A stretch of DNA of 64,000 bases, from the NCBI GenBank assembly GCA_016617855.1, contig JAECUM010000850.1:124001-188000 (forward strand), in the 5' to 3' direction. The translations under genes and the position numbers were made by a program. Numbering within the stretch: the first letter of the stretch is position 1; every line of letters starts with the position of its first letter. The notes under the pieces are model-generated. The model did not search any database, had not been told where the DNA came from, and saw only the letters and a list, made by a program, of their open reading frames with translations. Origin of the DNA: Megalonaias nervosa (lineage: Eukaryota; Mollusca; Bivalvia; Unionida; Unionidae). Shown in pieces: positions 8,301 through 16,439 of this stretch.

Positions 8301-8769
8301 GCCATGGACGTTAGGATACGCTATAACAATTCACTCGTCGCAGGGATTAACTATAACTGATACTAGAATCTGGATTGTAGATGATCGTATTGAATGGTCG
8401 AATTTAGTCTATCTCGCCGTATCTCGAGTAAGGAGAATATCGCAACTGCGTAGGGTTATTGTAGATTACGTAATAACTGAAGAAATCACTAACAATGTCG
8501 ATATCAATAAAAAATTAGTCAGCTATAAACAGTGTGACAAAAAAAATAAACATGACTTTGATCTTGATGCTGAATTTATTATAACACTAAAACAACTACA
8601 GAATAATCATTGCGCAAGTTGCAACTGTAATATGTCATGGCAGTGTTTTAATCCAAGACAATTTACCGTAGGCAGAATTAATAATGATCTCGGTCATACA
8701 CGTGATAATGTGATGCTGACCTGTCTTGAGTGTAATCGACGTCGAGGCTTTGGACGTTTACAAAATTGA
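5314..8769 (+). CDS. Replicase: family B polymerase-like domain fused to superfamily 1 helicase and HNH module
   Basis: A 1151-residue protein. Residues about 400-690 carry family B polymerase palm motifs: motif A SVDMVACYPG with D410, and motif C ATDSFYV with D664 (the usual first Asp of DTDS is Ala). A superfamily 1 (Pif1/RecD-like) helicase follows: Walker A GCGGSGKTT with K743, Walker B WDE at 808-810, GDHGQPPP with Q841, HSSQGLT near 1007-1013, and AVSRVRR with R1038. The C-terminus has CxxC pairs (C1100/C1103, C1137/C1140) around GRINNDLGHTRDNV, an HNH/treble-clef module. The N-terminal 400 residues are less clear but contain C179 and the HNAHAW motif at 260-265. From memory, similar long proteins occur in Rhizophagus and some invertebrate genomes. 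It probably copies the element. No exonuclease motifs were recognised. Confidence 0.85.
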   Translation: MEELSVIEPYATRFDLDRLPEYKLSISMQDLALTNADIAKRIREAKKEFRDDGAVHTWSTFRVENISNTMNDKRGRVIINHLDNQKYFILIKFIVNTEEDIWIIRDKRDPVRVQSGNNIFLSNKSKPGILTGIDKPYYERSYPVTAAVYGIFPLNNKPDVGDLKPMKLSSLTSSTRINCVAERVTEHFTNAIRGNGLTDLRRKKINTWAESVKDTGASISDVAELEKKLRFPIAVKTLTGEILYKPKYIKNGTLIDIIDHNAHAWTAAVTIFPRDRTVKFYDGDIFDFIKNISKTDPVSVWLFQSSEYNHYDQFVRPNGDIYRTESLHEEMEHLAQRLWREYTSDDVIVRQLLNNCFTVPSVAAHFAQEKNSWKTTRSEFLEDVKKSCIEYGHGGLWNTKYNHSDVISVDMVACYPGSFLGYGACSKYFKRFGHPTHDMTRVAINGPLPDFDLTGFAHVESFEFREDLHAITYIWFGKHFSERCWVPIVLLRYMLDAGFLISLRITEAIVSYSSQKQVWLPEPDVFSVDDARKEFPDIDEDHVIKISKCRNEHDEKLAKDLGRKIIGKFTQGGSYDYKRVCTRLIMDDAELDFIIADTMEKNTFINRCNAFLSNETKLGTIVSYTDGESPQFTHLRSSMLAYVSINLLSMINRFPRYAVRVATDSFYVHKKYKDLLKLGNGEWGTWRIKQENILSYSESANVEIAETYYKNNNQISKSSAPSVYDPVSRHKTVYLNGCGGSGKTTRVINLFMNNTSDIIVLTPTHKLAREIKQRGVKSCTYHSFFRWCGDTWTPLRMGEKYIPKYIIWDEICTVSLETLKTFLDWLLLKNTAVIMCGDHGQPPPFVGQSPHEWLKTFVDYYEEINDDHRAIDEPMKELKRLIRLQPDQIQCEILHKVIAETSMNEFWTLWRPADLIVASRKIVRDEPQKKLFMLHKEKFMDLPVPLCCRPADTRRQNIEVEIPGTLVPPRVQNLVLNDIVLVAVDVVENALNMDKLPWTLGYAITIHSSQGLTITDTRIWIVDDRIEWSNLVYLAVSRVRRISQLRRVIVDYVITEEITNNVDINKKLVSYKQCDKKNKHDFDLDAEFIITLKQLQNNHCASCNCNMSWQCFNPRQFTVGRINNDLGHTRDNVMLTCLECNRRRGFGRLQN

Positions 8770-9741
8770 GCTTGGTGGTAATTGCGTATTCTCAGGAATT
8801 ACTTGTAATTGTTCACGTACAAATCCGCGTTGAGGGGCTGTAGAATCTAGTCTGTATATTGAAGGTCTACCAGTGGATCTAACCACGCTAGAAATTTTAT
8901 GTGTAGTCACGCTCCAGATAGGATCGGTTGCTCTTTTTTTACCGCCTTCAAGTTCGCCAGGTTCATATAAATATCTTACAGTTACATTACCTAATACTGG
9001 TTGAGAGAAAGATTCACGGCGTTGTCCGTTATAGCTACGGGGTATATATTATTTTTTGATCGCATTAGAAGGTTTCATGGAAGTTGCACGAGTAATTTCA
9101 TTATTCAATGCAGCTATCACACTCGGTAATCTTGCAACCCATTCACGAGATCTATCCTTGAGGTCAGTAGATATTTCCTTTGCATATTGGTATCCAAATA
9201 ACCGCTCAGCAAGTGTTCTATTAAATCGTTCAATGATTGCCTGATCACGATGAATTTCAGTATGTCCTCGTCTGATTTTAACGTTATGTTTCTTCATCAA
9301 CGATGATACTACTCCAAGAAATTCTTTACCATGATCAACTTGTAATAACCGTGGCCATCGTAGACCACCATGTTGATAAATGCGCTCAAACGCAGATGCA
9401 ACTTCAGATGCTGTCTTTGTTGATAATGGCTCCGCTTCTTTGCATCTACTCGCAACATCAACGACAGTTAACGCGTATCTATACGTGTATTGACGTCTAC
9501 GTGTTTTAATGGTATTGTTTGGTAAAAACAGTATATCCGCTTGATGAACTTCATTAGGAACGCTAACATCAAAATGCGCATACTGAATTCTTTTAGGTGG
9601 ACTTAGGAAGATTTGCCATATTGCCTGTCGTGCTAACCATGATGCAGCAACATTACGTGAAACTTTTGCTGCTTCGGCGAGTTTACTAATCGCTGCTTTA
9701 CCTCTCCAGAATCCTCTCGGGGAATAATAAACAGATTCCAT
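8758..9741 (-). pseudogene. Retroviral-type DDE integrase, interrupted by one in-frame stop
   Basis: The frame starts at ATG 9741 and runs 230 codons to TAA at 9049-9051. It then stays open in the same frame for 96 more codons to TAA at 8758-8760. The catalytic core shows D69 (HQADILFLP), D136 (LQVDHGKEF) and E171 (IIERFNRTL), the DDE triad of the rve family used by Polintons to insert their DNA. The part after the stop contains GELEGGKKRATDPIWSV and RLDSTAPQRGF, which suits the C-terminal domain of the Polinton integrase. The interruption follows a run of six A, so it could be a substitution, a sequencing error or a recoding site. The true 3' end overlaps the convergent replicase gene by 12 bp. 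Start choice is supported by the 17-bp gap to the next gene. Confidence 0.85.
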
Positions 9742-9758
9742 TATGATAGTTATATAAT

Positions 9759-10262
9759 TTAATTGCCAGCCCCTAGCACTAGTTTACCTTTCATAGCAGT
9801 TTTTGCTAGAAAGCTAGCGAGAGATTCTCTGAGAGATTTATTAGGTATAGAATTTAACGCGTGAATCAATTTCACATCTGCGAGATGTCGTTGTTGCAAA
9901 TCCTTACTTTTATACGCGACATCATGAACGTGACATGCTTGATCAATCTTATTTACTGGATACTCTCCGGGTTTTGGTTGATCTCGTTCGTCAAGTCGAA
10001 TATCAAGTCGAGTTCCTGGACCACAATAATTATATCCGGGTAAATGTTTCTCACCGGGGTATTTAGCCCATGGAGTTCCTGGTAATTTTCCTAACGAAGC
10101 AGCAATATCACCCCCACCTGTCTTTGTTGGAATAAATTTATATTTCTTGGTGCCACATTTCACACACTTACCTGTAAGTGCTCGTCTTTTATTTTTTGTT
10201 GTTATTGTCGTTAATTCAGTAGTAGGTGTAGATGCTCTGCATCGAACACAATATAGACTCAT
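9759..10262 (-). CDS. Virion phospholipase A2 protein with N-terminal zinc ribbon
   Basis: A 167-residue protein. The frame extends upstream to 10391, but that would overlap the ATPase gene antisense, and the ATG at 10262 begins the recognisable protein, so I start there. C5/C8 and C33/C36 form a CxxC-CxxC zinc ribbon. Residues 76-84 (GYNYCGPGT) are the calcium loop of secreted-type phospholipase A2, and C110-x2-HD-x2-Y at 110-117 holds the catalytic H113/D114 pair. In parvoviruses and adintoviruses such domains sit in capsid proteins and help the particle breach the endosomal membrane; that role here is inferred from the family. A Gly- and Lys-rich tail follows. It starts 12 bp from the divergent packaging ATPase and lies 17 bp upstream of the integrase. 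Confidence 0.88.
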   Translation of the reverse strand: MSLYCVRCRASTPTTELTTITTKNKRRALTGKCVKCGTKKYKFIPTKTGGGDIAASLGKLPGTPWAKYPGEKHLPGYNYCGPGTRLDIRLDERDQPKPGEYPVNKIDQACHVHDVAYKSKDLQQRHLADVKLIHALNSIPNKSLRESLASFLAKTAMKGKLVLGAGN

Positions 10263-10274
10263 ATTATTAATTAT
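10263..10274. promoter_or_regulatory. 12-bp divergent spacer between PLA2 and ATPase genes
   Basis: ATTATTAATTAT is all that separates two divergent start codons. It is nearly palindromic and wholly A/T. Any promoter must include it or lie within the opposing coding sequence. Confidence 0.45.
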
Positions 10275-10937
10275 ATGGATATAATTGACTTTTCTGTGAC
10301 ACGAAAACAAGAGCCAGTAAAGCACCATCCAGCGCTTCCGAATTCTATCAGAATGATTATAATAGGTCCGTCCGGAAGTGGGAAGACGCAATTATTACTT
10401 AATCTAATAATGCGATGGCTCAAGTGGGATAAATTATATTTAATTGCGCCATCTGTAGACGATCAGCGATGTTATGAAGTACGTAAAGATTTTAATGAAA
10501 ACGCAAAATTGTTGCATGAAGACAGTGAAGTCATAGACTTTATTACTGATATTGATGAAGCACCATCCGTAGATGATCTGGATGGATTCATTAATAATTT
10601 AGTGTATGACGATGTTATGCTGGACAAACAATCCAATCCAGCTCGGATATTTTCACGAGGCTGTCACAAAAACACAGACGTGATTTATGTTACACAGCGT
10701 TATACACAAATTCCAAAAGTGATCAGGGATAACTGTAACATTTTAGTTGTGTTCAACGGAGTTGATAATCATACACTGCAAAATATTTATTATACTTGGT
10801 GTTCTGGGGACATGGAGATGAACAAATTTAAAAACTTCTTTTCAAAAGCACAAGCTGCTCCCTTTGGTTTTGTAACAATAAATTTACATGATTCGAGGTC
10901 AAGATATCGTAACGGACTTGATACAATTTTTGGATAA
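10275..10937 (+). CDS. DNA-packaging ATPase (FtsK/HerA superfamily, A32-like)
   Basis: A 220-residue protein with Walker A GPSGSGKT at residues 31-38 after a hydrophobic strand (RMIIIGPSGSGKT), Walker B LVYDDV at 109-114, and VIYVTQRYTQIP at 136-147, where Q141 fits the conserved polar residue after strand 4. Length and motif spacing match the packaging ATPases of Polintons, adintoviruses and the wider Varidnaviria (poxvirus A32 group). It would pump genomic DNA into preformed capsids using ATP. It is the last gene before the right terminal repeats and stops 5 bp before the inverted repeat. The reading frame is intact. Confidence is high because motif order, length and gene context agree. Confidence 0.93.
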   Translation: MDIIDFSVTRKQEPVKHHPALPNSIRMIIIGPSGSGKTQLLLNLIMRWLKWDKLYLIAPSVDDQRCYEVRKDFNENAKLLHEDSEVIDFITDIDEAPSVDDLDGFINNLVYDDVMLDKQSNPARIFSRGCHKNTDVIYVTQRYTQIPKVIRDNCNILVVFNGVDNHTLQNIYYTWCSGDMEMNKFKNFFSKAQAAPFGFVTINLHDSRSRYRNGLDTIFG

Positions 10938-10942
10938 AACCA

Positions 10943-11127
10943 TAGCAGCAGAGAGGGTGGACGACATACGCGTAGTGACCAGATTGTGAAAAAATCGGAA
11001 AAAATCTGGTCAATTAGAGAAGTTTTTACTGTTAAAGCAAAAACTTTTTTTTCAGCCTTCGTAGGAACCCTTAAATTTCAAAAATAAGGTCTCTACAAAG
11101 TTGTAGGGTCCACCCTCTCTGCTGCTA
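10943..11127. repeat. Probable right terminus: 185-bp block with nested inverted repeats
   Basis: A perfect 20-bp inverted repeat bounds the block: TAGCAGCAGAGAGGGTGGAC at 10943-10962 and its complement at 11108-11127. Inside are two smaller hairpins: TGACCAGATT at 10976-10985 with its complement at 11003-11012, and AAGTTTTT at 11020-11027 with its complement at 11039-11046. A weaker one (ACCCTTA/TAAGGT) follows. The block lies between the last viral gene and host-like DNA, so it may be the element's terminal repeat region. It could instead be a small foldback MITE inserted beside the gene; no target duplication is clear. Confidence 0.6.
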
Positions 11128-11606
11128 CCTACACAGTTTCCTAGGTGCAAACATTTTATACCCAGGTCTGCCCTTTGCCTAAACTGTTGGCAGAGTTGGG
11201 TCTTATTGTTTGTTGGTGTTTAGTGGCAGTTTCAGGGCTTCATGCCAAGAAAATGGAAATTACAGTAAGTGGCTTTCCAAAGGACACATCAGGGCAGCTG
11301 ACTTAGGCTGGCTTGGGCATGTATTAAACCTGTGAGCCTTGAATTACAAGTCTGATGCAAGCAACTGAGCTACATGCACCATGTCTCCCAGAGATTTTGG
11401 TCAGAACACCTTTTGTTCTGTAATTGATTTCAGGTTTATATATATAGACCTTGATCGTTTGTTACTTTTTGCAACAGCAGATCTGATTCTGTTCTCAGAG
11501 TTGGTTTATGTTACACGCAGGCAAATATGCCCTTTCATGCACTTTTTAACATGGTCACATGTCTTACAGATCAGATCTGATCCAGCTCTCAAATTCACTT
11601 TAAAAT
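11128..11606. other. Host-like unique sequence, no gene seen
   Basis: This AT-rich and CpG-poor sequence shows no recognisable coding exon or repeat. Confidence 0.4.
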
Positions 11607-11614
11607 GTCTAAGC

Positions 11615-11800
11615 CAGTCATGTTCCCAACCTTTTTTGCCATGACCCTAAAATATACTTTTTGTGAGCCTCATGACCCGATTTCCCCATTTTCAGTAGTT
11701 TTGCCCCCCTCAAAAAATAATCCTCCTAGAATGTCCTGGTGATCCAGATCTGTGTGTGATCCAGATCTGAGTGTCCTGACCTGGGGGTTGGGAACCACTG
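11615..11800. mobile_element. hAT-type MITE with perfect 8-bp target duplication
   Basis: GTCTAAGC flanks the element on both sides (11607-11614 and 11801-11808). The ends are CAGTCATGTTCCCAACC and, reading inward from the right, CAGTGGTTCCCAACC. An 8-bp duplication and CAG ends are the signature of the hAT superfamily. At 186 bp and without coding sequence it is non-autonomous. Confidence 0.9.
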
Positions 11801-11808
11801 GTCTAAGC

Positions 11809-13229
11809 CCATTAATTATACTCTGCACTCAAAGTTCAGAGGTTATTATTTTGTGAAGCATATGTTGTGGTAAGCAAAACATGGCATTTACTTTTCAAGT
11901 GCCAGTGTTAGCAGCCTCAGCAATTTGTTAAGGTTTGGGATTAAGTTTCTCAGCAGTGGTTTCATTATAGGCTCAATAAGCAGACCCAGGCCTGTTTGTT
12001 TTTAACTTTGTTCCTAATAAAGATACATAATTGCCATACTTCCAGGGCTTGATATTGGTGGTGGTTCACTAACCCAAGGCTAGTAAATTTTCTGTCTGAC
12101 AGTAATTATTATAATTTCAACAGTCCGATGGCTACTCAGTCACAATATATGTCTGACATTGTTTTATAACAAGGACTAGTGAAGATTCAGCAAGACTAGT
12201 ACATTTCACAATCTACAAATTTTTTGGATTAAAAGAAATTTATTTTAAATTCTAGGCCTGTACTTTTAGGGTTAGGTTAGTATTGTTTGCTGTTTGTACA
12301 TTCAGTGTTTCACATATGTCTGATGTATCACTGTGGCATCCTCCTTGTTAATCATGAAAGCAGTAATAACATGTAAATTTACCAATTCCTTGCCTGTTCC
12401 AGGTCTTATTGTCCTTAAAAGAGTTCTGTCACTAATTCATCCAGCCTGTACTGCAGAATCCAGACCAAAATGTTAATCACCTTCACATCTGGATAAGACA
12501 GTTTCAGCTGTGGTTTATTTTTGCTTCATGTTCATGGTGAATTTATACAAGCTTGGCTGGATTGTATCAGTGTTTGTGCATCCCTTATAATTTGTTGTTT
12601 TTAGTGTGTTGTGTATTGGGATAGATGAGCCATTATTTCAGATTGATGTTTATCCCCTTACCTTAGGTATGAATGTAAACATTGTGATTGGGCCCTGACA
12701 GGGAGAGTAAACTATCTAATTAGATTTCTTTCATCAGGTACTGATTAATCATGAGACAGATGGTGATATCAGAATGCAACAACTCCCATTTCAGTACAAT
12801 TTTCGAAACCCATATGTTCATGGAATATTACTGGTTTGAGATGGTTTGACTTTGAAAAGGACTTTCCTGTTCAATCATGTATCAGAATATAGCCTGTTTT
12901 TAAGGTACACCTATACAAGTAATGTGGGGGTTGGGTTGGGTTGTAAAGTAGACACTGCAGAACAATGCTGGGAAGATTTTGGAATACATCCATCCACAAG
13001 TTGTCATCACTTATTATGCATATTCATACCTCATTAAACTTAAATTAGGATATCTGTTGTTGATTAATAAAAGTATGAACAGCTTTGATTTATTAGTATT
13101 ATCCAGCCCCACCTTCTTGGGCTGAAATAGAAAGGTGCTGAATTTAAATTCTGCCTGCTTTTTAAATTTTTTTTTTTAAATCTGGGACCATTCTACTCCT
13201 TATTCATGTGTTCCATTATGCTTCCCGCT
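11809..13229. other. Mostly unique sequence with one possible hAT-like MITE (12043-12260)
   Basis: CAGGGCTTGATATT at 12043 faces AAATTCTAGGCCTG ending at 12260; both ends start CAGG reading inward and resemble hAT MITE termini, but no exact target duplication is visible. The rest of the stretch shows no coding exon or repeat that I can name. Confidence 0.4.
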
Positions 13230-15085
13230 ATTATAGTAACATGGAGTAAGAATGTATGGAAAGTGCCATTACAAATCCAAACCTGATGATCAGCATTTCC
13301 CAAGACATGGAAATTAGCAAAAGTTACTACCATTCATAAGTCAGGAAGCAACGATTATAGAGCTGCAGTCCCATATCTTTCTTGCCAACTCTATCCAGAC
13401 TTCTTAAGAAGAAAACATGTTCATAACAATCTTGTCAGCCTATGATGTAATTCAGGAAAACCAATCAGGATTCAGATAAAATCAGTCCAGTGAGAAAGCA
13501 ATGGTCTCCATCATAGATAAATGGATTACTGCCTGCAATAAGGAAAATTAGTTCAATCAGTAGTAGTTGATCTAAGACAAGCTTTTGATATTGTTGATTA
13601 CGATATTAGTATTAGTAAATTTAAGATATATCAGTGTCATGATTCTTTATTTGTTTGGTTTATATACTATCTGACCAATAAAGTACTGTGTAAAAATAAA
13701 TGGCAGTTTTTTTCCCCAAAAAAGGAATCAGTTACATGTACATCTTGTGTACCACAGGGGTCAAACCTTGATCCACTCCTTTTTCACATTTTCATAAGTG
13801 ATCAGATTTTGAAAATAGAAACCTGCATGTCATCTTGTGACCTTCATGTATGTGCAGATGATTCCACTGTATCAGATTTGAAACTGTTATGGTCAGACCT
13901 CATGATTTTTACAACCTTGAAAAATAATTGAGATGAAAGGGGTTGCTTTGAAAACTCCTTCACTTTTAATCTATGTGTTTTATCCTTGAAAATTCCTTGA
14001 ATTGGTTGAAAAACTTGAAATTTTCCCAAAAGTCCTTAAATTCTTTTGAGGAAATATAAAAACATTTCAACTGGATAAAATTTATCACTTTTTAAGTCAG
14101 AATTTTTTTTAATGAAGAAATTAAAATATGGTAAATAAATAAATAAAATGGGGTAAAATTGGCTGGATCAAGTTGTGCATGGTTGTCAGACATCCAAAAC
14201 ACAAAGCATGAACTGGAAATTTCTTTACAGGATGCCCTAAACAAACAAACTGGACAACTGGTGCACATACAGTAGCATGGTGGTAAATACTGGTAAAACT
14301 AAAATATTACTTACCTCAAAATGGCAAAAAAAGAGCAAAAATCTTGATAGTGATGAACTATGTTTGACTTGGAAGGATAAAAATTTGCAAATGGTCTGTC
14401 TTGATAGATTCCTTGGTGTTTTGGTAGATAATAACCTATTATGGACTGAACACATCAACCATATCAGTTAAAAAGATAATTCAAGTTTATGGTTTCTCAG
14501 TAGGATAAGATATTTTCTCATTGAAAGGCACAGAAAACTATTTTATAACAATTACATACAACCCTATTTAGACTACTGTAATACAGTATGGGGTAATTCA
14601 AATGATAAAAATATAGCAAAGCTAGCACATCTTCAAAGAAGAACATTTGGAATTATATCAAGCAAGAAAGAAAGCAAGGAAAATTTAGCTGGTAAGTTAA
14701 AAATATTACCTATTAAAAAAAGACCGAATCAGGTTGAGGAAAGCCAAATTAATGTACAGAATATCAAATAATAGTGCTCCTGAACATTTACGATCACTAT
14801 TCAAGTATAGGCTACCTGATAATACTCACCACCTGCAATTCATGTCTACCAAACAGTATTAAATTCTCAAACCAAACAAGGAATTATTTAAAAAAAACTC
14901 TGGAACTTTGTTCTGGAATAGTATTCCAGTTGAAATTAGAAATGCCCACTCTTCTTCTTCCAAATCCAATATATCCAGTGACTTCAGAGGTGCAGTTAAA
15001 ATAAATAAATTTCTTTGTATGAGGGCCTCAGGGTAGATTAGTTCTTTAGCTAATTGTGTTACCCTCTTTAAATAAAGTCATTATT

Positions 15086-15116
<31 letters not shown>

Positions 15117-15120
15117 TTAT
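13230..15120 (+). mobile_element. Decayed CR1/L2-like LINE with reverse transcriptase remnants
   Basis: Broken frames contain reverse transcriptase landmarks in order: an LDLRQAFDIVD-type segment near 13570, CVPQGSNLDPLLFHIFISD near 13748-13805, and a CADDST box (the YADD position) near 13853. Later pieces are NTGKTKILLTS near 14283 and AKLAHLQRRTFGI near 14615-14655. The 3' end carries TAGCTAATTGTGTTACCCTC and then (TTA)n at 15082-15120, typical of CR1/L2-type tails. About 13890-14160 reads as unrelated sequence rich in CCTTGAAA and may be a second insertion. Many stops and frameshifts make it inactive. Confidence 0.8.
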
Positions 15121-15369
15121 TGCATGGGTATGGCAGTTGCCAGAAGAAGTAGCATCCATTTGCATTATTGGTGCATAATTAGTCACATGTTTTTTCTTCT
15201 ACTTTTGTACATATTTCCACTGATGTATGCAGTGATATTAAAGTAGTACATGGAGATAGAGCAGTTTCTTTAGGAAAAATACTTCTTAAAAACTTCTTAA
15301 ACTCCTTGAAATGTCCTTCAAAATCATTGATTTATTTTCATGTGAACCATGGTCTTAGAGGTGTCCTTT

Positions 15370-16234
15370 CAAATAGCCTTTCTTTCTGGCTTAAGGAAAT
15401 GGCATGAAAGTAAACATCGACAAAACTAAAGTATTAATGACTGCTGTCCAACAAAGGGAGCAAAATTGGAAAATAAGTTTGAATATCTGTCTTTTGACTT
15501 CTGTAATGTTATTTGCAGAAACACTTCTGACGAAGATATTTGTGAATAATTCCATTTGCAAAAGATCTTGCAAACTAGTGAATATTAGAAACATCCCAAA
15601 GGCACTAAATGATGTTAGGATTTTAACAGTAGGTGAACAAATATTTTTGAAAAAGTTAAACTTTGGTAAAAAGTTTTAAACATCATGACCTATGTCATGC
15701 CCCAAAAACCAAGGCAACACTCCCAGTTTAAGATCAATTTCAGCTAACCATCTTTCCAAAGAACTCTTTAAAGAAGTTTTCAATATTTGGGGATATTAAT
15801 ATGGAACAGAATCCTGAAGAAAAGTAGAGAAAGTGCAAAGAGACATTCATTTTTTCATAATATAATTCACTTGATGAATTTTAATCTGTTTGATTTGACA
15901 AAACATGAAAACATAAGATTATCAATTCACACTGCAGTCTTAGTTTCTTCAATATTTTGACATGTATATACATGTACCTAGATGAAACATGTTCTGATTC
16001 CATTTTCTTTGTATTAAGTTCAAATCTGGATTAAGTTTGTTATTACCTATTTCTGCATGCCTTTTTATTTGTAAAGTATTAACTGGGGGGGGGTGTCTAA
16101 AAAAAATTAAGAGCTGTATATGCTTTTCTTTACTATGTGCAAATATGTAATATTTATGTAAATATGCAAATAATAGATTACCACTAGAAGGATTAGTTTC
16201 ATACAACTAATTGTGTCATCTTCTTTAAATAAAT

Positions 16235-16268
<34 letters not shown>

Positions 16269-16270
16269 TG
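15370..16270 (+). mobile_element. Second CR1/L2-like LINE 3' fragment
   Basis: A piece beginning VNIDKTKVLMT near 15405 matches the reverse transcriptase C-terminal region of the neighbouring LINE. The end, ACTAATTGTGTCATCTTCTTTAAATAAATTCATTATT followed by (ATT)n at 16238-16268, is homologous to the 3' end at 15049-15120. It is truncated and mutated; the two copies sit head-to-tail. Confidence 0.65.
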
Positions 16271-16439
16271 TTTCCTCCAGAGATGTAAACAGTAATCTGT
16301 GTGAAAAGTACATTTTTGTGTCACATTTTGATGTAGTTATTTTGTACATGCTAGTCTACACAGTGTTTTTGAAATATATCTTGTTATATATATCTCCTTT
16401 TCTTTTTTTTGCTTTGTTATTAAAAATATTTGACAGTTA

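Larger units (their letters stand above)
1..11127. mobile_element. Integrated Polinton/Maverick (adintovirus-like) element, left end outside the window
   Basis: This block is densely coding, unlike everything to its right. It combines a retroviral-type integrase, a family B polymerase-like replicase fused to a helicase, a packaging ATPase with Walker A and B motifs, a phospholipase A2 virion protein and jelly-roll and fibre-like virion proteins. That set is the hallmark of Polintons/Mavericks and adintoviruses. The right limit is placed at the end of an inverted repeat (10943-11127), because coding ends at 10937 and CpG-poor host-like DNA begins just after. No major capsid (hexon) gene or adenain-type protease is seen; they may lie left of position 1. 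All genes are open except the integrase, which has one in-frame stop, so the copy looks young. The exact boundary is inferred, since the matching left terminus cannot be seen. Confidence 0.88.

Noticed and set aside
9056..10043. Plus-strand frames within the integrase and PLA2 genes
   Set aside because: They are short antisense frames without motifs.
10263..10391. Upstream extension of the PLA2 frame
   Set aside because: It runs antisense through the ATPase gene and adds residues without motifs; the ATG at 10262 begins the zinc ribbon.
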